Source: Selenomonadaceae bacterium
GTDB taxonomy: Bacteria; Bacillota; Negativicutes; Selenomonadales; Selenomonadaceae
Direction of reading: 5' to 3'
Length of the DNA: 43,231 bases
NCBI GenBank assembly: GCA_016280345.1
Contig: JAEEGN010000069.1
Location: 1-43,231, forward strand
The translations under genes were made by a program, and so were the position numbers. Below the pieces are notes generated by a model, which saw only the letters and a list, made by a program, of their open reading frames with translations, was not told the origin of the DNA and did no database searches. Positions 9,262 through 19,557 of the stretch are shown one piece after another (position 1 is the first letter of the stretch; the number at the start of each line of letters is the position of its first letter).

Positions 9262-11296
9262 GATAACGCTGCCGATGTTGGAACGGATGGCGAAGCGTTT
9301 TCCCGGAGGATTCTTTATTTACCGCGCCAGCGCGCCGGAGGAAATCCTGTTCATCAATGACGTCATGCTGGATATCTTTGGCTGCCGGACGCTGGAGGAG
9401 TTCAAGGAACTGACCGGATATACCTTCCAGGGGCTGGTGCATCCGGACGATCTGGATGCGGTGGAGGATTCCATCCATACCCAGATCGGCCGGAGCGATA
9501 AGCAACTTGATTACGTGGAGTACCGTATCATCCGCCGGGATGGTAGCGTCCGCTGGGTTGATGACTACGGCCGTCTCGTCCATACGGAAAGCGACGGCGA
9601 CTTGTTTTACGTCTTTATTCGCGACATTACCGAGGAGCGGGCGGCCCGCCGGGAGAATATCCGCCGGGCCCGGGTCATCGAGGGCCTGAGCGTCGAATCC
9701 ACCTCCATCTACCTGCTGGATCTCGTCAGCGGCAGCATGCACCCCTATCGCCTGCAGAACGAGACATTCCAGCGCATCGTCAGCGAGCTGGGCATTGCCC
9801 CGGACGAGCCGCCCGACTGGTCGCGCGTCCTGAACGCCTATGCCGGGCGCTTCATCATTCCGGAGGATCGGCCCCTCTATCTGAAGGAGATTGCCAAAGA
9901 GCGTATTCTGGAGCGACTCGGGAAAGAGCGCCACTACACCGTTACCTACCGTTGCCCCGGCCAGGACGATACTTCTCCGGTTTATATGGAAATGTTCATC
10001 GTCCGCATCGACGATGACCGCCAGATACGCAACGCGGTCATGGGGTACCGCGATGTCACCGGCCAGGTCGTGCGGGTGCAGAAGGAAATGAAGGAAAAGA
10101 TGGACATGGAACTGGCGTTGGAACAGGAAAAGCACGCCAATGAGGCCAAGTCCGCTTTCCTGTTTAGCATTTCCCATGATATCCGTACCCCGATGAACGC
10201 CATCATGGGCTTTACCGATCTTGCCAAGCGCCACATGGATGACCCGGCGCTTTTGCGGGACTATCTCGGCAAGGTGGATGAGGCCAACCATCACTTGCTG
10301 GCCCTCATTGATGATCTTTTGGAAATGAGCCGCCTTGACTACGGTCGGGTTGAGATCAAGACCGAGCCGTCAGACCTCGCCCGACAGATCGATATGGTTC
10401 TCGACATGTTCAAGCCGCAGGTTGAGGAGAAATCCCTCCGGCTGGTCCGGGACATCGTCATCCCGCCGCAGCCCGTCTATCTTGATGGTTTGCGTTTCCG
10501 CCGGATTGTCGGCAACATCGTGGGCAACGCGGTGAAGTTCACGTCGCCCGGGGGAGAGGTTAAGGTGATCGCACGCCAGAAGCGTGTCTCGGAGTCTGGC
10601 TATGCCCGCTACGAGATCACGGTCGCCGATAACGGTATCGGCATGACCGAGGAATTCATGACGCGGATGTTCGAGTCTTTCGAGCGGGAGGAAAGCGCGA
10701 CCAAGACTGGATATCTCGGCACCGGCCTCGGCCTCACCATCACCAAGCGCCTGCTTGACATCATGGGCGGTTCGATCGCTGTCACCAGCAAGAAGGGCGA
10801 GGGGTCATCCTTCGTTATCGACCTGCCGTTGAAGCTCGCGGATAAAGCTTCGTTGCCCGGCGAGGATCATTCACTGGCGGAGGAACCGCGGAAAGCCGCC
10901 GGGGAGTATCGTATCCTGCTGGTCGAGGACATCGATGTCAATCGAATCCTGGCGGAGACGATGCTCAGCGAGGCCGGCTTCCTGGTGGAGTCTGTTCCCG
11001 ACGGCAGTGACGCCGTGGAAGCCGTCCGCCGTCACCGGCCCTGGTATTATGATATCGTGCTGATGGATATTCAGATGCCGGTCATGAACGGTTACGAGGC
11101 GACGCGCCTCATCCGCGCCCTGGACCGGGAGGACACCCGCAGTCTGCCAATCATCGCCCTCTCGGCCAACGCCCGGGAACAGGACCGGCAAATGAGCATG
11201 GAAAGCGGCATGAATTCCCATGTATCGAAGCCTTTCGACATCGCCCAGCTAATCCATACAGTGAATGAGCATATCGCTGCCAACCGCCGCGCGTAA
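9254..11296 (+). CDS. Hybrid sensor histidine kinase (PAS, HisKA, HATPase, REC)
   Basis: ATG at 9254 after GGAGGGG, overlapping the upstream stop. PAS YRASAPEEILFINDVMLDIFG...HPDDLDAVE; FSISHDIRTPMNAIMGF; IVGNAVKFTSPGG; GTGLGLTI; REC YRILLVEDIDVN...VLMDIQMPVMNG. Confidence 0.94.
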   Translation: MDEITLPMLERMAKRFPGGFFIYRASAPEEILFINDVMLDIFGCRTLEEFKELTGYTFQGLVHPDDLDAVEDSIHTQIGRSDKQLDYVEYRIIRRDGSVRWVDDYGRLVHTESDGDLFYVFIRDITEERAARRENIRRARVIEGLSVESTSIYLLDLVSGSMHPYRLQNETFQRIVSELGIAPDEPPDWSRVLNAYAGRFIIPEDRPLYLKEIAKERILERLGKERHYTVTYRCPGQDDTSPVYMEMFIVRIDDDRQIRNAVMGYRDVTGQVVRVQKEMKEKMDMELALEQEKHANEAKSAFLFSISHDIRTPMNAIMGFTDLAKRHMDDPALLRDYLGKVDEANHHLLALIDDLLEMSRLDYGRVEIKTEPSDLARQIDMVLDMFKPQVEEKSLRLVRDIVIPPQPVYLDGLRFRRIVGNIVGNAVKFTSPGGEVKVIARQKRVSESGYARYEITVADNGIGMTEEFMTRMFESFEREESATKTGYLGTGLGLTITKRLLDIMGGSIAVTSKKGEGSSFVIDLPLKLADKASLPGEDHSLAEEPRKAAGEYRILLVEDIDVNRILAETMLSEAGFLVESVPDGSDAVEAVRRHRPWYYDIVLMDIQMPVMNGYEATRLIRALDREDTRSLPIIALSANAREQDRQMSMESGMNSHVSKPFDIAQLIHTVNEHIAANRRA

Positions 11297-11298
11297 GG

Positions 11299-11348
11299 GC
11301 ATTTTTCGCAGACTTTGTTCCTCCGCCAGAGGAAAAATGCGCTTTTTT
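11299..11348 (+). terminator. Rho-independent terminator after the hybrid kinase
   Basis: GCATTTTTC...CCTC...GAGG...GAAAAATGC followed by GCTTTTTTC. Confidence 0.6.
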
Positions 11349-11356
11349 CATAAAAA

Positions 11357-11388
11357 GCCGCGCGTTTTCTTAGACGCGCGGCCTTTTA
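11357..11388 (+). terminator. Second terminator-like hairpin
   Basis: GCCGCGCGT-8 nt-ACGCGCGGC followed by CTTTTATA; just upstream of the lpxB promoter. Confidence 0.55.
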
Positions 11389-11390
11389 TA

Positions 11391-11399
11391 TGATATAAT
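11391..11399 (+). promoter_or_regulatory. Extended -10 element upstream of lpxB
   Basis: TGATATAAT (TGnTATAAT), 73 nt before the lpxB start. Confidence 0.5.
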
Positions 11400-11471
11400 G
11401 GTACTGTTTGGTAAGACTGTGTCCGGGGAAGTCCGCCGGACGGCGCAGCAGGGCGAGAGGAGGCGGGAGCC

Positions 11472-12614
11472 GTGAAGATCATGTTTTCCGCTGGCGAAAC
11501 GTCGGGCGATCTTCATGGTGCGCGCCTGGCGGAAGAAATTCTTGCGCGCGCCCCGGAATCGGAGCTCTTTGGTTTCGGCGGATCGCGCATGGCAGCGGCC
11601 GGGATGCGGCTGGTGGCGGATATGGCCGATTACAGCGTCATGGGCGTTTGGGAGGTCGTGAAGAATCTTCGGCGCATCGTGGCCCTGCTGGACCATTTGA
11701 CGGTGGTGATGGAACAGGAAAAGCCGGATCTCCTGGTGCTTATCGATTATCCCGATTTCAACTGGCGCTTGGCCAAACGAGCGAAGAAAACCGGCATCCC
11801 TGTTTTTTCCTATATCCCGCCTTCGGCCTGGGCCTGGAGGAAAGGCCGGGCGAAGGACTGTGCGAAGCTCGCAGATGAATTCGCGGCGATTTTTCCTTTT
11901 GAAATGAAGGTTTATGAGGAAGCGGGAGCGAATATAAACTTTGTGGGCAATCCTCTGGTGGACACGGTGAAGCCTTCGATGACGCAGGATGAGGCCCGGG
12001 CGTTTTTCGGCCTTCCCGAAAATGGCTTTCCTGTGCTGCTGCTCCCCGGGAGCCGGCGCCAGGAGATATCGCTCTTGCTCCCGCCGATGCTGGAAGCAGC
12101 TCGGCGCATCCAGAAGGAAAAGCCGGACGCCGTCTTTTTCCTGCCGGTCGCGCCGAATATGGACCAGGCCCGGATGGAGCGGCTGGCGGCGGAAGCAAAA
12201 GTTGCGGTTTCGTTTACCCATGAGAAGACGTATGATCTCATGGGTCTCATGCAATTCGCTCTCGCCACCTCGGGCACGGTGGTGCTGGAGGCAGCGCTGA
12301 TGGGGCTGCCTGCAATCGTGCTTTACCGCTTGTCGAATATTTCCTATCAAATTGGCAGACTCTTAGTACATGTGCCGTATTTCAGCTTGCCGAACATTCT
12401 CTTGGGGGAGATGGCGCAGCCGGAGCTTTTGCAGGATGAGGTGAACCCGGAACGTATCCTCTTGGAGGCACGTCGTTTCTGGGAAGAGCCCGGCCATCGC
12501 CAGCGCGTCCAGGAGCGTCTCCGGGCGGCCTGCGATCGGCTGGGGCCTCCGGGTGCGGCTGGCCGCGCGGCGGAGCGTATTCTCGCGGCGGCCGGATGGG
12601 GGCGGACGAATTAA
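11472..12614 (+). CDS. lpxB: Lipid-A-disaccharide synthase
   Basis: MKIMFSAGETSGDLHGARLAEEIL...GFGGSRMAAAGM...LLLPGSRRQEI...ATSGTVVLEAAL; first gene of an LPS cluster. Confidence 0.96.
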   Translation: MKIMFSAGETSGDLHGARLAEEILARAPESELFGFGGSRMAAAGMRLVADMADYSVMGVWEVVKNLRRIVALLDHLTVVMEQEKPDLLVLIDYPDFNWRLAKRAKKTGIPVFSYIPPSAWAWRKGRAKDCAKLADEFAAIFPFEMKVYEEAGANINFVGNPLVDTVKPSMTQDEARAFFGLPENGFPVLLLPGSRRQEISLLLPPMLEAARRIQKEKPDAVFFLPVAPNMDQARMERLAAEAKVAVSFTHEKTYDLMGLMQFALATSGTVVLEAALMGLPAIVLYRLSNISYQIGRLLVHVPYFSLPNILLGEMAQPELLQDEVNPERILLEARRFWEEPGHRQRVQERLRAACDRLGPPGAAGRAAERILAAAGWGRTN

Positions 12615-12663
12615 CCGCATCCGGTGGGGGAGAGCCTTAAATTCCTTAGCGGAAGGGATTCCT

Positions 12664-14394
12664 ATGAAAAATTATATCCGTCTTCTGCGGTATATAAAAC
12701 CATATATGAACCGGCTGATTCAGGCCATTTTCTGTATCATCGTGGCCGCCGGCGCCAACCTTTACCTGCCGTGGATCATCAAGGACATGATCGACAAGGT
12801 GTTGGCGGAAAAGGATATGGAGATGCTGAACATTATCTCCATTGGCATCGTCGTGACCTTTTTTATCCGTGGAGTCTTCTACTATGGGCAGAGCTATCTC
12901 GTGTCCTTCGTTCGGCAGCGGGTCATCATCGACGTCCGGGATGTGCTGTTCCAGAAGTTCCAGCGTTTGCCGCTGTCCTATTTTGACCGCCACCAGACCG
13001 GCGAGATCATGAGCTATATCACGAATGACGTAGCGGCACTTCAGAATGCCTTGGTGGACAGGCTCATCGAGTTGGTGACGGAGAGTTCCATTTTCTTCGG
13101 TTCGCTGGTGATGATGGTGATGCTGGACTGGAAGCTGAGTCTGCTGACGCTCATCGTGGTGCCGCTGGTGGGACAGGCAATGAAGATTTTCGGGCAAAGG
13201 CTCAAGGCATCGGGAACCGTTATCCAGGAACGGCTGGCGGATATCACTTCGACGATGCAGGAGAGTATTTCGGCGGTGCGGGTGGTCAAGTCGTTTGTAC
13301 GGGAGGATTTCGAGATCGATCGTTTCCACCGCCAGAACGAGCTGAATTTCAAGGCGGAGATGAAGAATATCCAGATCATGAGCCTCCTGACGCCGACGGT
13401 GGAGTTTCTGGCGGCGGTGGCGGTGACGGTCATTGTCTGGTTTGGCGGCTATGAGGTGGTGAATGGCGTGATAACGGCGGGTACGCTGGTAGCGTTCCTG
13501 ACCTACGCGGTGAATCTGGCCAATCCGGTGAAGCGGATCAGCCGTGTCTATGGCGCGATCCAAAAGGCGATGGCGGGGGCGGACCGCGTCTTTGCCATCA
13601 TGGATCTGCCGGAAACCATCACCGACAAGCCCGGTGCCCTGCCGTTACCGCCGGTGTCCGGACGGGTGGAACTTGATCATGTGAGCTTTGGTTATGAAGA
13701 AGGGAAAACAGCACTCTCCGATATATCCCTGACTGTGGAGCCGGGGCAGATGATTGCATTCGTAGGGCCCAGCGGCGCCGGGAAATCAACCATTGCCAAT
13801 CTGATTCCCCGTTTTTATGACGTCACGGGCGGCGCCATCCGGGTGGACGGCCATGATGTCCGGGATGTGACGATGGATTCCCTGCGGCAGCAAATCGGTA
13901 TCGTGCCGCAGGAGACGATGCTGTTTTCCGCCTCGGTGTGGGAGAACATCCGCTATGGGCGTCTGGACGCCACCGACGAAGAAATCGTTCAGGCGGCGAA
14001 GGATGCCAATGCCCATGAGTTTATCCTGGAACTGCCGGAGGGGTATGATACCCGCATCGGCGAGCGGGGGCTGAATCTTTCCGGCGGGCAGCGCCAGCGC
14101 ATCGCCATCGCCCGGGCTATCCTGAAGGACCCGCGGGTGTTGATTCTCGATGAAGCGACCAGTGCGCTGGACACAGAGAGCGAGAAGGTCGTTCAGGCGG
14201 CGCTGGACCGGCTCATGGTGGGGCGGACCTCCTTCGTCATCGCCCACCGCCTGTCCACGATTTTTGATGCCGACCAGATTTACGTCATCGATGGCGGTCA
14301 GGTGCGTGAGCACGGCTCCCATCAGGAACTTCTGGCGGCGGGCGGACTTTACAGCAACCTTTACAATATCCAGTTCAGCAAGGCCATCCACTGA
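12664..14394 (+). CDS. msbA: Lipid A export ABC transporter permease/ATP-binding protein MsbA
   Basis: Internal start MKNYIRLLRYIKPYMNRL; exporter TM region; GPSGAGKSTIANLIPRFYD, LSGGQRQRIAIARAILKDPRVLILDEATSALD. Confidence 0.92.
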   Translation: MKNYIRLLRYIKPYMNRLIQAIFCIIVAAGANLYLPWIIKDMIDKVLAEKDMEMLNIISIGIVVTFFIRGVFYYGQSYLVSFVRQRVIIDVRDVLFQKFQRLPLSYFDRHQTGEIMSYITNDVAALQNALVDRLIELVTESSIFFGSLVMMVMLDWKLSLLTLIVVPLVGQAMKIFGQRLKASGTVIQERLADITSTMQESISAVRVVKSFVREDFEIDRFHRQNELNFKAEMKNIQIMSLLTPTVEFLAAVAVTVIVWFGGYEVVNGVITAGTLVAFLTYAVNLANPVKRISRVYGAIQKAMAGADRVFAIMDLPETITDKPGALPLPPVSGRVELDHVSFGYEEGKTALSDISLTVEPGQMIAFVGPSGAGKSTIANLIPRFYDVTGGAIRVDGHDVRDVTMDSLRQQIGIVPQETMLFSASVWENIRYGRLDATDEEIVQAAKDANAHEFILELPEGYDTRIGERGLNLSGGQRQRIAIARAILKDPRVLILDEATSALDTESEKVVQAALDRLMVGRTSFVIAHRLSTIFDADQIYVIDGGQVREHGSHQELLAAGGLYSNLYNIQFSKAIH

Positions 14395-14457
14395 TCATCG
14401 TGCCGCCCGGCTGCGGCGCCGGGAGCGGGAATCCGCTTCCGTCAAAGGGGAAACGAA

Positions 14458-16998
14458 ATGCAGTTACTATACAACATCGCGGCGATCATCGTTGTCCTGC
14501 TCATCATCCCGGTGTTTATGATCCGGGCCATCCGGGAGCGGGGCTTTGTGGAGCGCATCCGCCAATGCCTGGGTTTCGTGCCCGAGGAGGCGCTGGAGAA
14601 GGTCGCTAAGAAAAATTGCATCTGGGTCCATGCGGCCTCGGTTGGTGAAGTAGTGGCGGCAAGCCCTTTGATTAAGGAGTTTCGGCGGGAGTTTCCCAAG
14701 AACCCGATCCTGTTGTCCGTCGTTACCACCAATGGCTACGAGATGGCCAACCGCATTATAAAGGATGCCGACAGCATCATCTATTTCCCCCTGGATCTGC
14801 CCTTCTTGGCGGCGCATATGGTGCGCCGGGTGACGCCGCGGGTTTTCCTGCCGGTGGAGACGGAACTCTGGCCGAACTTCCTCAAGGCCTGCCGGGGCAT
14901 GCGCATTCCTGTCATGATGGTCAACGGTCGCATCAGCGACAAGAGCGTCAAGCGCTACCATCATCTGCACAGTCTGCTTGACGATATGATCAGCACGGTG
15001 ACGAAGTTCGCCATGCAGTCGCCCATCGACGCCGAGTACATCATCCGCCTGGGCGCGAATCCGAATCTCGTCATCGTTACCGGTAACACGAAGTTCGATC
15101 AGACCTATACCGACGTAAGCCCCGAGGAGAAGGAACAGCTCATTGACGAGATGGGGCTACAGGACAAAGACGGCATCTTCCTGGCCGGCAGTACGCATCG
15201 GGGAGAGGAAGAACCGGTACTTAAAGCGTTCCGGGCCATTAGGGAAAAGTTTCCCCGGGCGCGGCTGATCATTGCGCCGCGGGAACTCCTGCGGACGCGG
15301 GAGGTCATCGCCATCTGTCACCGGGCGGGTTTTCGGACTGCCCGGCGTACCGAACTCCTGGAGAAACCATCCACGGAGCATGATATCGTAGTCCTCGATA
15401 CCATTGGCGAGCTCGGGAAAATCTATAGCGTCGGCGATGTGATTTATGTCGGCGGCAGCCTGATCGCCCACGGCGGTCACAATATCCTGGAGCCGGCGGC
15501 CCACGGAAAGGCTATTGTCGTCGGTTTCAATATGTTCAACTTCAAGGAAACCCATGCCTTGTTCACCAAGCGAAATGCGGTCATTACTGTTTCGGACAGC
15601 GATGAACTCACGAAGGCCGTGGTCCGGCTTTTTTCCGATACCGCTGAGCGACAGCGCATGGAGCGGGAAACCTTCGCTATCTGCAGCGAGAATAAGGGGG
15701 CGGCCCGCCGGTCTGCCGTGCTGCTCCATGAAATGCTGGATATGGTGGAGGCCCGGCGCCTCGCCAGCGGGCAAATCAAGTCCACTGACAAGGTGGAGAA
15801 CTTCCAGACGTATTTCTACCATCTGATTCACAGCCGGGATGGCCACGGTTTCCTGATGCAGATGATGATTGCCGTCCTCTATCTGTTCTCGCTTATTTAC
15901 GGCGGTCTGGTGAATCTGAAACTCGCCGGCTACAAGGCGGGGGTGTTTCAGAAGAAGAGGCTCGGCTGCTATGTCATCAGCCTCGGCAATATCACGGTGG
16001 GCGGCACCGGCAAGACGCCAACGGCCCAACGACTGGCCCGCGAAATTCGTGAGCTCGGCTACCGTGTCGTCATCCTGAACCGCGGCTACCGGGCGAAGTG
16101 GAAGGGCGAGGTCGGCATCGTCTCCGACGGCCGGGAATTGCACATGAACCCTGCTGAGGCCGGCGACGAGGCGTTCATGCTGGCAAAGCATCTGCCGGAC
16201 GTGCCGGTACTCATCGGCCCGGAACGTTACGTGACCGGCAGCTATGCCATCGAGCACTTCGGCGCCGAGGTGGCGATTCTTGACGACGGCTATCAGCATT
16301 GGCAGTTGGAACGAGATCTTGATATCCTGCTGGTGGACGCCGTTAACGTCTTCGGCAACGGTTATATGCTGCCGCGCGGTACCCTCCGGGAGCCCATGTC
16401 CCATATTGATCGGGCCGATGTCTGTCTCCTCACAAAGGTGGATCAGGCGACGGAGACTTCGCGGCAGTATATCCGCACCGTGGTACGGGAGGAAAACGAT
16501 CACGCCATCATCGTCGAGAGCATCCATCAGCCCCGGCGGTTCATTGAGCTTTCCGACTGGCATGCCCGGATTGACAGCGACGGCATCGATATTTCACAGA
16601 TGAAGGGCAAGCGCGTCATGGCGGTGTCCGCCATCGGCAATCCCGCTTCCTTTGAGCAGACGCTGTCGAATCTGGGAGCGGTCGTCATCGAGAGCCTGCG
16701 TTTCCCTGACCATCATGACTATACCATCGCCGAGATGCGCGACGTGGCGGATCAAGCGACGCTGCTGGATGCGGAGGCGGTGGTCATCACCGAAAAGGAC
16801 GCCGTGAAGGTGCCGCTGGAAACGAAGGACATGATCGAGGGTAAGTTGAATTACCATATTCCCATTTATGTAGTCAGTGTTGAAGTCACCTTCCAGGACG
16901 GTGAGGATATCCTGACCGAGCGGATCAAGGAGGATTTGGCGGCAAAGATCGGTAAGCGGAGCAGCCTGCTCCGTGAGAAAGGGGCAGTTGAGACATGA
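14458..16998 (+). CDS. waaA-lpxK: Fused 3-deoxy-D-manno-octulosonic-acid transferase (WaaA/KdtA) - tetraacyldisaccharide 4'-kinase (LpxK)
   Basis: 846 aa ORF. N-half WaaA: IWVHAASVGEVVAASPLI...VETELWPNFL...VTGNTKFDQ...GGSLIAHGGHNILEPAAHGKAIVVG. C-half LpxK: VISLGNITVGGTGKTPTAQRLA...LNRGYRAKWKG...AGDEAFMLA...ILDDGYQHWQLERDLDILLVDA. Confidence 0.95.
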   Translation: MQLLYNIAAIIVVLLIIPVFMIRAIRERGFVERIRQCLGFVPEEALEKVAKKNCIWVHAASVGEVVAASPLIKEFRREFPKNPILLSVVTTNGYEMANRIIKDADSIIYFPLDLPFLAAHMVRRVTPRVFLPVETELWPNFLKACRGMRIPVMMVNGRISDKSVKRYHHLHSLLDDMISTVTKFAMQSPIDAEYIIRLGANPNLVIVTGNTKFDQTYTDVSPEEKEQLIDEMGLQDKDGIFLAGSTHRGEEEPVLKAFRAIREKFPRARLIIAPRELLRTREVIAICHRAGFRTARRTELLEKPSTEHDIVVLDTIGELGKIYSVGDVIYVGGSLIAHGGHNILEPAAHGKAIVVGFNMFNFKETHALFTKRNAVITVSDSDELTKAVVRLFSDTAERQRMERETFAICSENKGAARRSAVLLHEMLDMVEARRLASGQIKSTDKVENFQTYFYHLIHSRDGHGFLMQMMIAVLYLFSLIYGGLVNLKLAGYKAGVFQKKRLGCYVISLGNITVGGTGKTPTAQRLAREIRELGYRVVILNRGYRAKWKGEVGIVSDGRELHMNPAEAGDEAFMLAKHLPDVPVLIGPERYVTGSYAIEHFGAEVAILDDGYQHWQLERDLDILLVDAVNVFGNGYMLPRGTLREPMSHIDRADVCLLTKVDQATETSRQYIRTVVREENDHAIIVESIHQPRRFIELSDWHARIDSDGIDISQMKGKRVMAVSAIGNPASFEQTLSNLGAVVIESLRFPDHHDYTIAEMRDVADQATLLDAEAVVITEKDAVKVPLETKDMIEGKLNYHIPIYVVSVEVTFQDGEDILTERIKEDLAAKIGKRSSLLREKGAVET

Positions 16999-17729
16999 GA
17001 GTGCTTTGCGTCATACCGGCCCGTTACGCTTCGACCCGTTTGCCGGGGAAGCCGCTGGCGGATATCAATGGCAAGCCCATGATCTGTCGTGTCTATGATC
17101 GGGCGGTGCAAGCGAAATGCCTGTCGGGCGTGGTCGTAGCCACCGATGACGAAAGAGTGGCGAATGCCGTGGAGGCGGACGGCGGCCAGGCGATGATGAC
17201 GTCGCCGGACTGCCCGACCGGTACGGACCGGCTGGCGGAGGTGGCGGCGGTCTATCCGGACATGGAGGTCATCATCAACGTGCAGGGAGACGAGCCGCTG
17301 ATCGATCCCGGGCTGATTGACGAGCTCGCGGCGCTTTTCATGGCGGAGCCGGAGTTGCAGATGGCGACGGTCAAGACGCCTGTCACCGATGCGGCGGAGC
17401 AGGAGAACCCCAATAATGTCAAGGTCGTGACCGATAAGGAGGGATACGCCCTGTACTTCTCCCGGTCGCTTTTGCCCTATCCTCGCGTGGCGGACAAAGC
17501 CCCGGTCTATAAGCATATCGGCATATACGCCTATCGTCGGGAGTTCCTGCTGGCCTACGCCAATCTGCCGCCGACACCTCTGGAGCAGGCGGAGTCTCTG
17601 GAGCAGCTTCGGGCCTTGGAAAACGGATACCGCATCCGGGTGATTGAGACGGACCGCCGCTTCATCGGCGTCGATACCGCCGAAGATTTGGCCCGGGTGA
17701 ACGAGATTTACCGCGAAATGGAACAATAG
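16995..17729 (+). CDS. kdsB: 3-deoxy-manno-octulosonate cytidylyltransferase
   Basis: [30 protein letters not shown]...VVATDDERV...NVQGDEPLI; start overlaps the fusion stop. Confidence 0.97.
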   Translation: MRVLCVIPARYASTRLPGKPLADINGKPMICRVYDRAVQAKCLSGVVVATDDERVANAVEADGGQAMMTSPDCPTGTDRLAEVAAVYPDMEVIINVQGDEPLIDPGLIDELAALFMAEPELQMATVKTPVTDAAEQENPNNVKVVTDKEGYALYFSRSLLPYPRVADKAPVYKHIGIYAYRREFLLAYANLPPTPLEQAESLEQLRALENGYRIRVIETDRRFIGVDTAEDLARVNEIYREMEQ

Positions 17730-17742
17730 GGAGGTCGAGGTT

Positions 17743-18570
17743 ATGAATACCGTAAAAGTTGCTGATTTTGAGGTCGGCGCCGGAAATCCTCTGGTGCTGA
17801 TGGCGGGCCCCTGTGTGCTGGAGGGCTACGAGCGCTCGCTTTTCATCGGACGGACCATCCGCGACATCACCCGGCGGCTCGGCATCCCTTATATCTTCAA
17901 GGCTTCCTTTGATAAGGCCAACCGTTCATCGTTCAACGGATTTCGCGGACCCGGTCTAGAGAAGGGGCTGGAAATGCTCCGCCGCATCAAGGAAGAACTC
18001 GGGGTGCCGGTGGTGACGGATATTCATCGAGAGTCCCAGGCGGCGCCGGCGGCAAAGGTGGTCGATGTCATCCAGATTCCGGCGTTCCTGTGCCGCCAGA
18101 CCGATCTCATCTATGCTGCCGCCCAGACCGACTGCGTTATTAACGTTAAAAAGGGGCAGTTCCTGGCGCCGCGGGATATGCGGAACGTCGTGGACAAGCT
18201 CCTCGAAGGCGGCAACTGCAACATCCTGCTGACGGAACGGGGCGCGTCCTTTGGCTATAACAATCTCGTGGTCGATATGAGAAGTTTCCCCATCATGCGA
18301 TCCTTCGGCTATCCGGTGGTCTTTGACGCGACGCACAGCGTTCAGCTTCCGGGCGGCGCCGGCACCAGTTCCGCCGGCAATCGGGAATTTGTGGAGTATC
18401 TGGCCCGGGCAGCGGTAGCTGCCGGCGTGGACGCGCTCTTCATGGAGGTTCACGACAATCCGGAGGAGGCCCTCTGTGATGGGCCCAACAGCGTTTACCT
18501 CGACAAGCTGGAGGCTCTTCTTAAGGATTGCCTGTCGATTTACAATATCGTACGGCCGCGGCTACGCTGA
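17743..18570 (+). CDS. kdsA: 3-deoxy-8-phosphooctulonate synthase
   Basis: [17 protein letters not shown]...[20 protein letters not shown]...[13 protein letters not shown]...[12 protein letters not shown]. Confidence 0.97.
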   Translation: MNTVKVADFEVGAGNPLVLMAGPCVLEGYERSLFIGRTIRDITRRLGIPYIFKASFDKANRSSFNGFRGPGLEKGLEMLRRIKEELGVPVVTDIHRESQAAPAAKVVDVIQIPAFLCRQTDLIYAAAQTDCVINVKKGQFLAPRDMRNVVDKLLEGGNCNILLTERGASFGYNNLVVDMRSFPIMRSFGYPVVFDATHSVQLPGGAGTSSAGNREFVEYLARAAVAAGVDALFMEVHDNPEEALCDGPNSVYLDKLEALLKDCLSIYNIVRPRLR

Positions 18571-18576
18571 GAAAGG

Positions 18577-19554
18577 ATGGGGCCCGTGATCAAGGAAAAG
18601 GCCATCGAGACCCTTCAGATAGAAATCGACGCCATGCAGAAGCTGCTTGACCGCGTCGATGATGAATTCGAGTCAGCGGTTCAGGCAATCCTCGCCTGCA
18701 AGGGGCGCGTCATCGTTACGGGAATCGGGAAGTCAGGCCACGTCGGGCAGAAAGTGGCGGCTAGCCTGGCCAGTACTGGGACGCCGTCCTTCTTCATGCA
18801 CCCGGCGGAGGCGTTCCACGGTGATCTCGGCATGGTGACGCCGTCGGATATCGTGTTGGCTATCTCCAACAGCGGCGAGACCAACGAGATCATCAGCATC
18901 CTGGCGGTCATCCGACGCATCGGGGCACCGCTCATCGCCCTTTGCGGTCGCCGGGATTCGACGTTGGGACGTAACGCCGACTGGTTCATCGACGCCGGTG
19001 TGGCACGGGAAGCCTGCCCGTTGGGGCTGGCGCCTACCGCCAGCACGACGGCGGCGCTGGCCATGGGCGACGCGATCACCATGGCGGCGATGGCGGTGCG
19101 CAATTTCACCGCCCAGGACTTCGCACTTTATCATCCCGGCGGTTCCCTGGGGCGCAAACTCCTGCTCACGGTGGAGGACGTCATGTACACCGGCGAGGAC
19201 AATCCCATCATCGCCGCCGGACATACCGCCAAGGAGGCACTTTTCGTCATGACCGCTACCGGCGTTGGAGCAACTTCGGTGGTGGATGAGGCGGGACGCT
19301 TCATCGGCCTGGTGACGGACGGCGATGTCCGGCGCTGCCTGGCAAAAGGCAGTGAGTTTGTGGATGAACCGGTGGAGCACTTTATGACAAAAAAACCGGC
19401 GACCATCACGAAGGAAAAGCTCGCAGCGTCGGCACTTTCCATCATGGAGAAGCATCAGCCGCGGCCCATTACGGTGTTGCCGGTCATTGATGAAGACGGG
19501 CGGCCCGTCGGCATCGTCCATTTGACGAATCTTCTGCGGCAGGGGGTCGTTTGA
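18577..19554 (+). CDS. kdsD: Arabinose-5-phosphate isomerase (KdsD/KpsF family, SIS + 2 CBS)
   Basis: VIVTGIGKSGHVGQKVAASLASTGTPSFFMHPAEAFHGDLGM...ISNSGETNEI; C-terminal CBS pair; GTG 18586 is an alternative start. Confidence 0.94.
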   Translation: MGPVIKEKAIETLQIEIDAMQKLLDRVDDEFESAVQAILACKGRVIVTGIGKSGHVGQKVAASLASTGTPSFFMHPAEAFHGDLGMVTPSDIVLAISNSGETNEIISILAVIRRIGAPLIALCGRRDSTLGRNADWFIDAGVAREACPLGLAPTASTTAALAMGDAITMAAMAVRNFTAQDFALYHPGGSLGRKLLLTVEDVMYTGEDNPIIAAGHTAKEALFVMTATGVGATSVVDEAGRFIGLVTDGDVRRCLAKGSEFVDEPVEHFMTKKPATITKEKLAASALSIMEKHQPRPITVLPVIDEDGRPVGIVHLTNLLRQGVV

Positions 19555-19557
19555 AGC

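Noticed and set aside
15157-16563. 468-aa minus ORF
   Set aside because: Shadow of the waaA-lpxK fusion.
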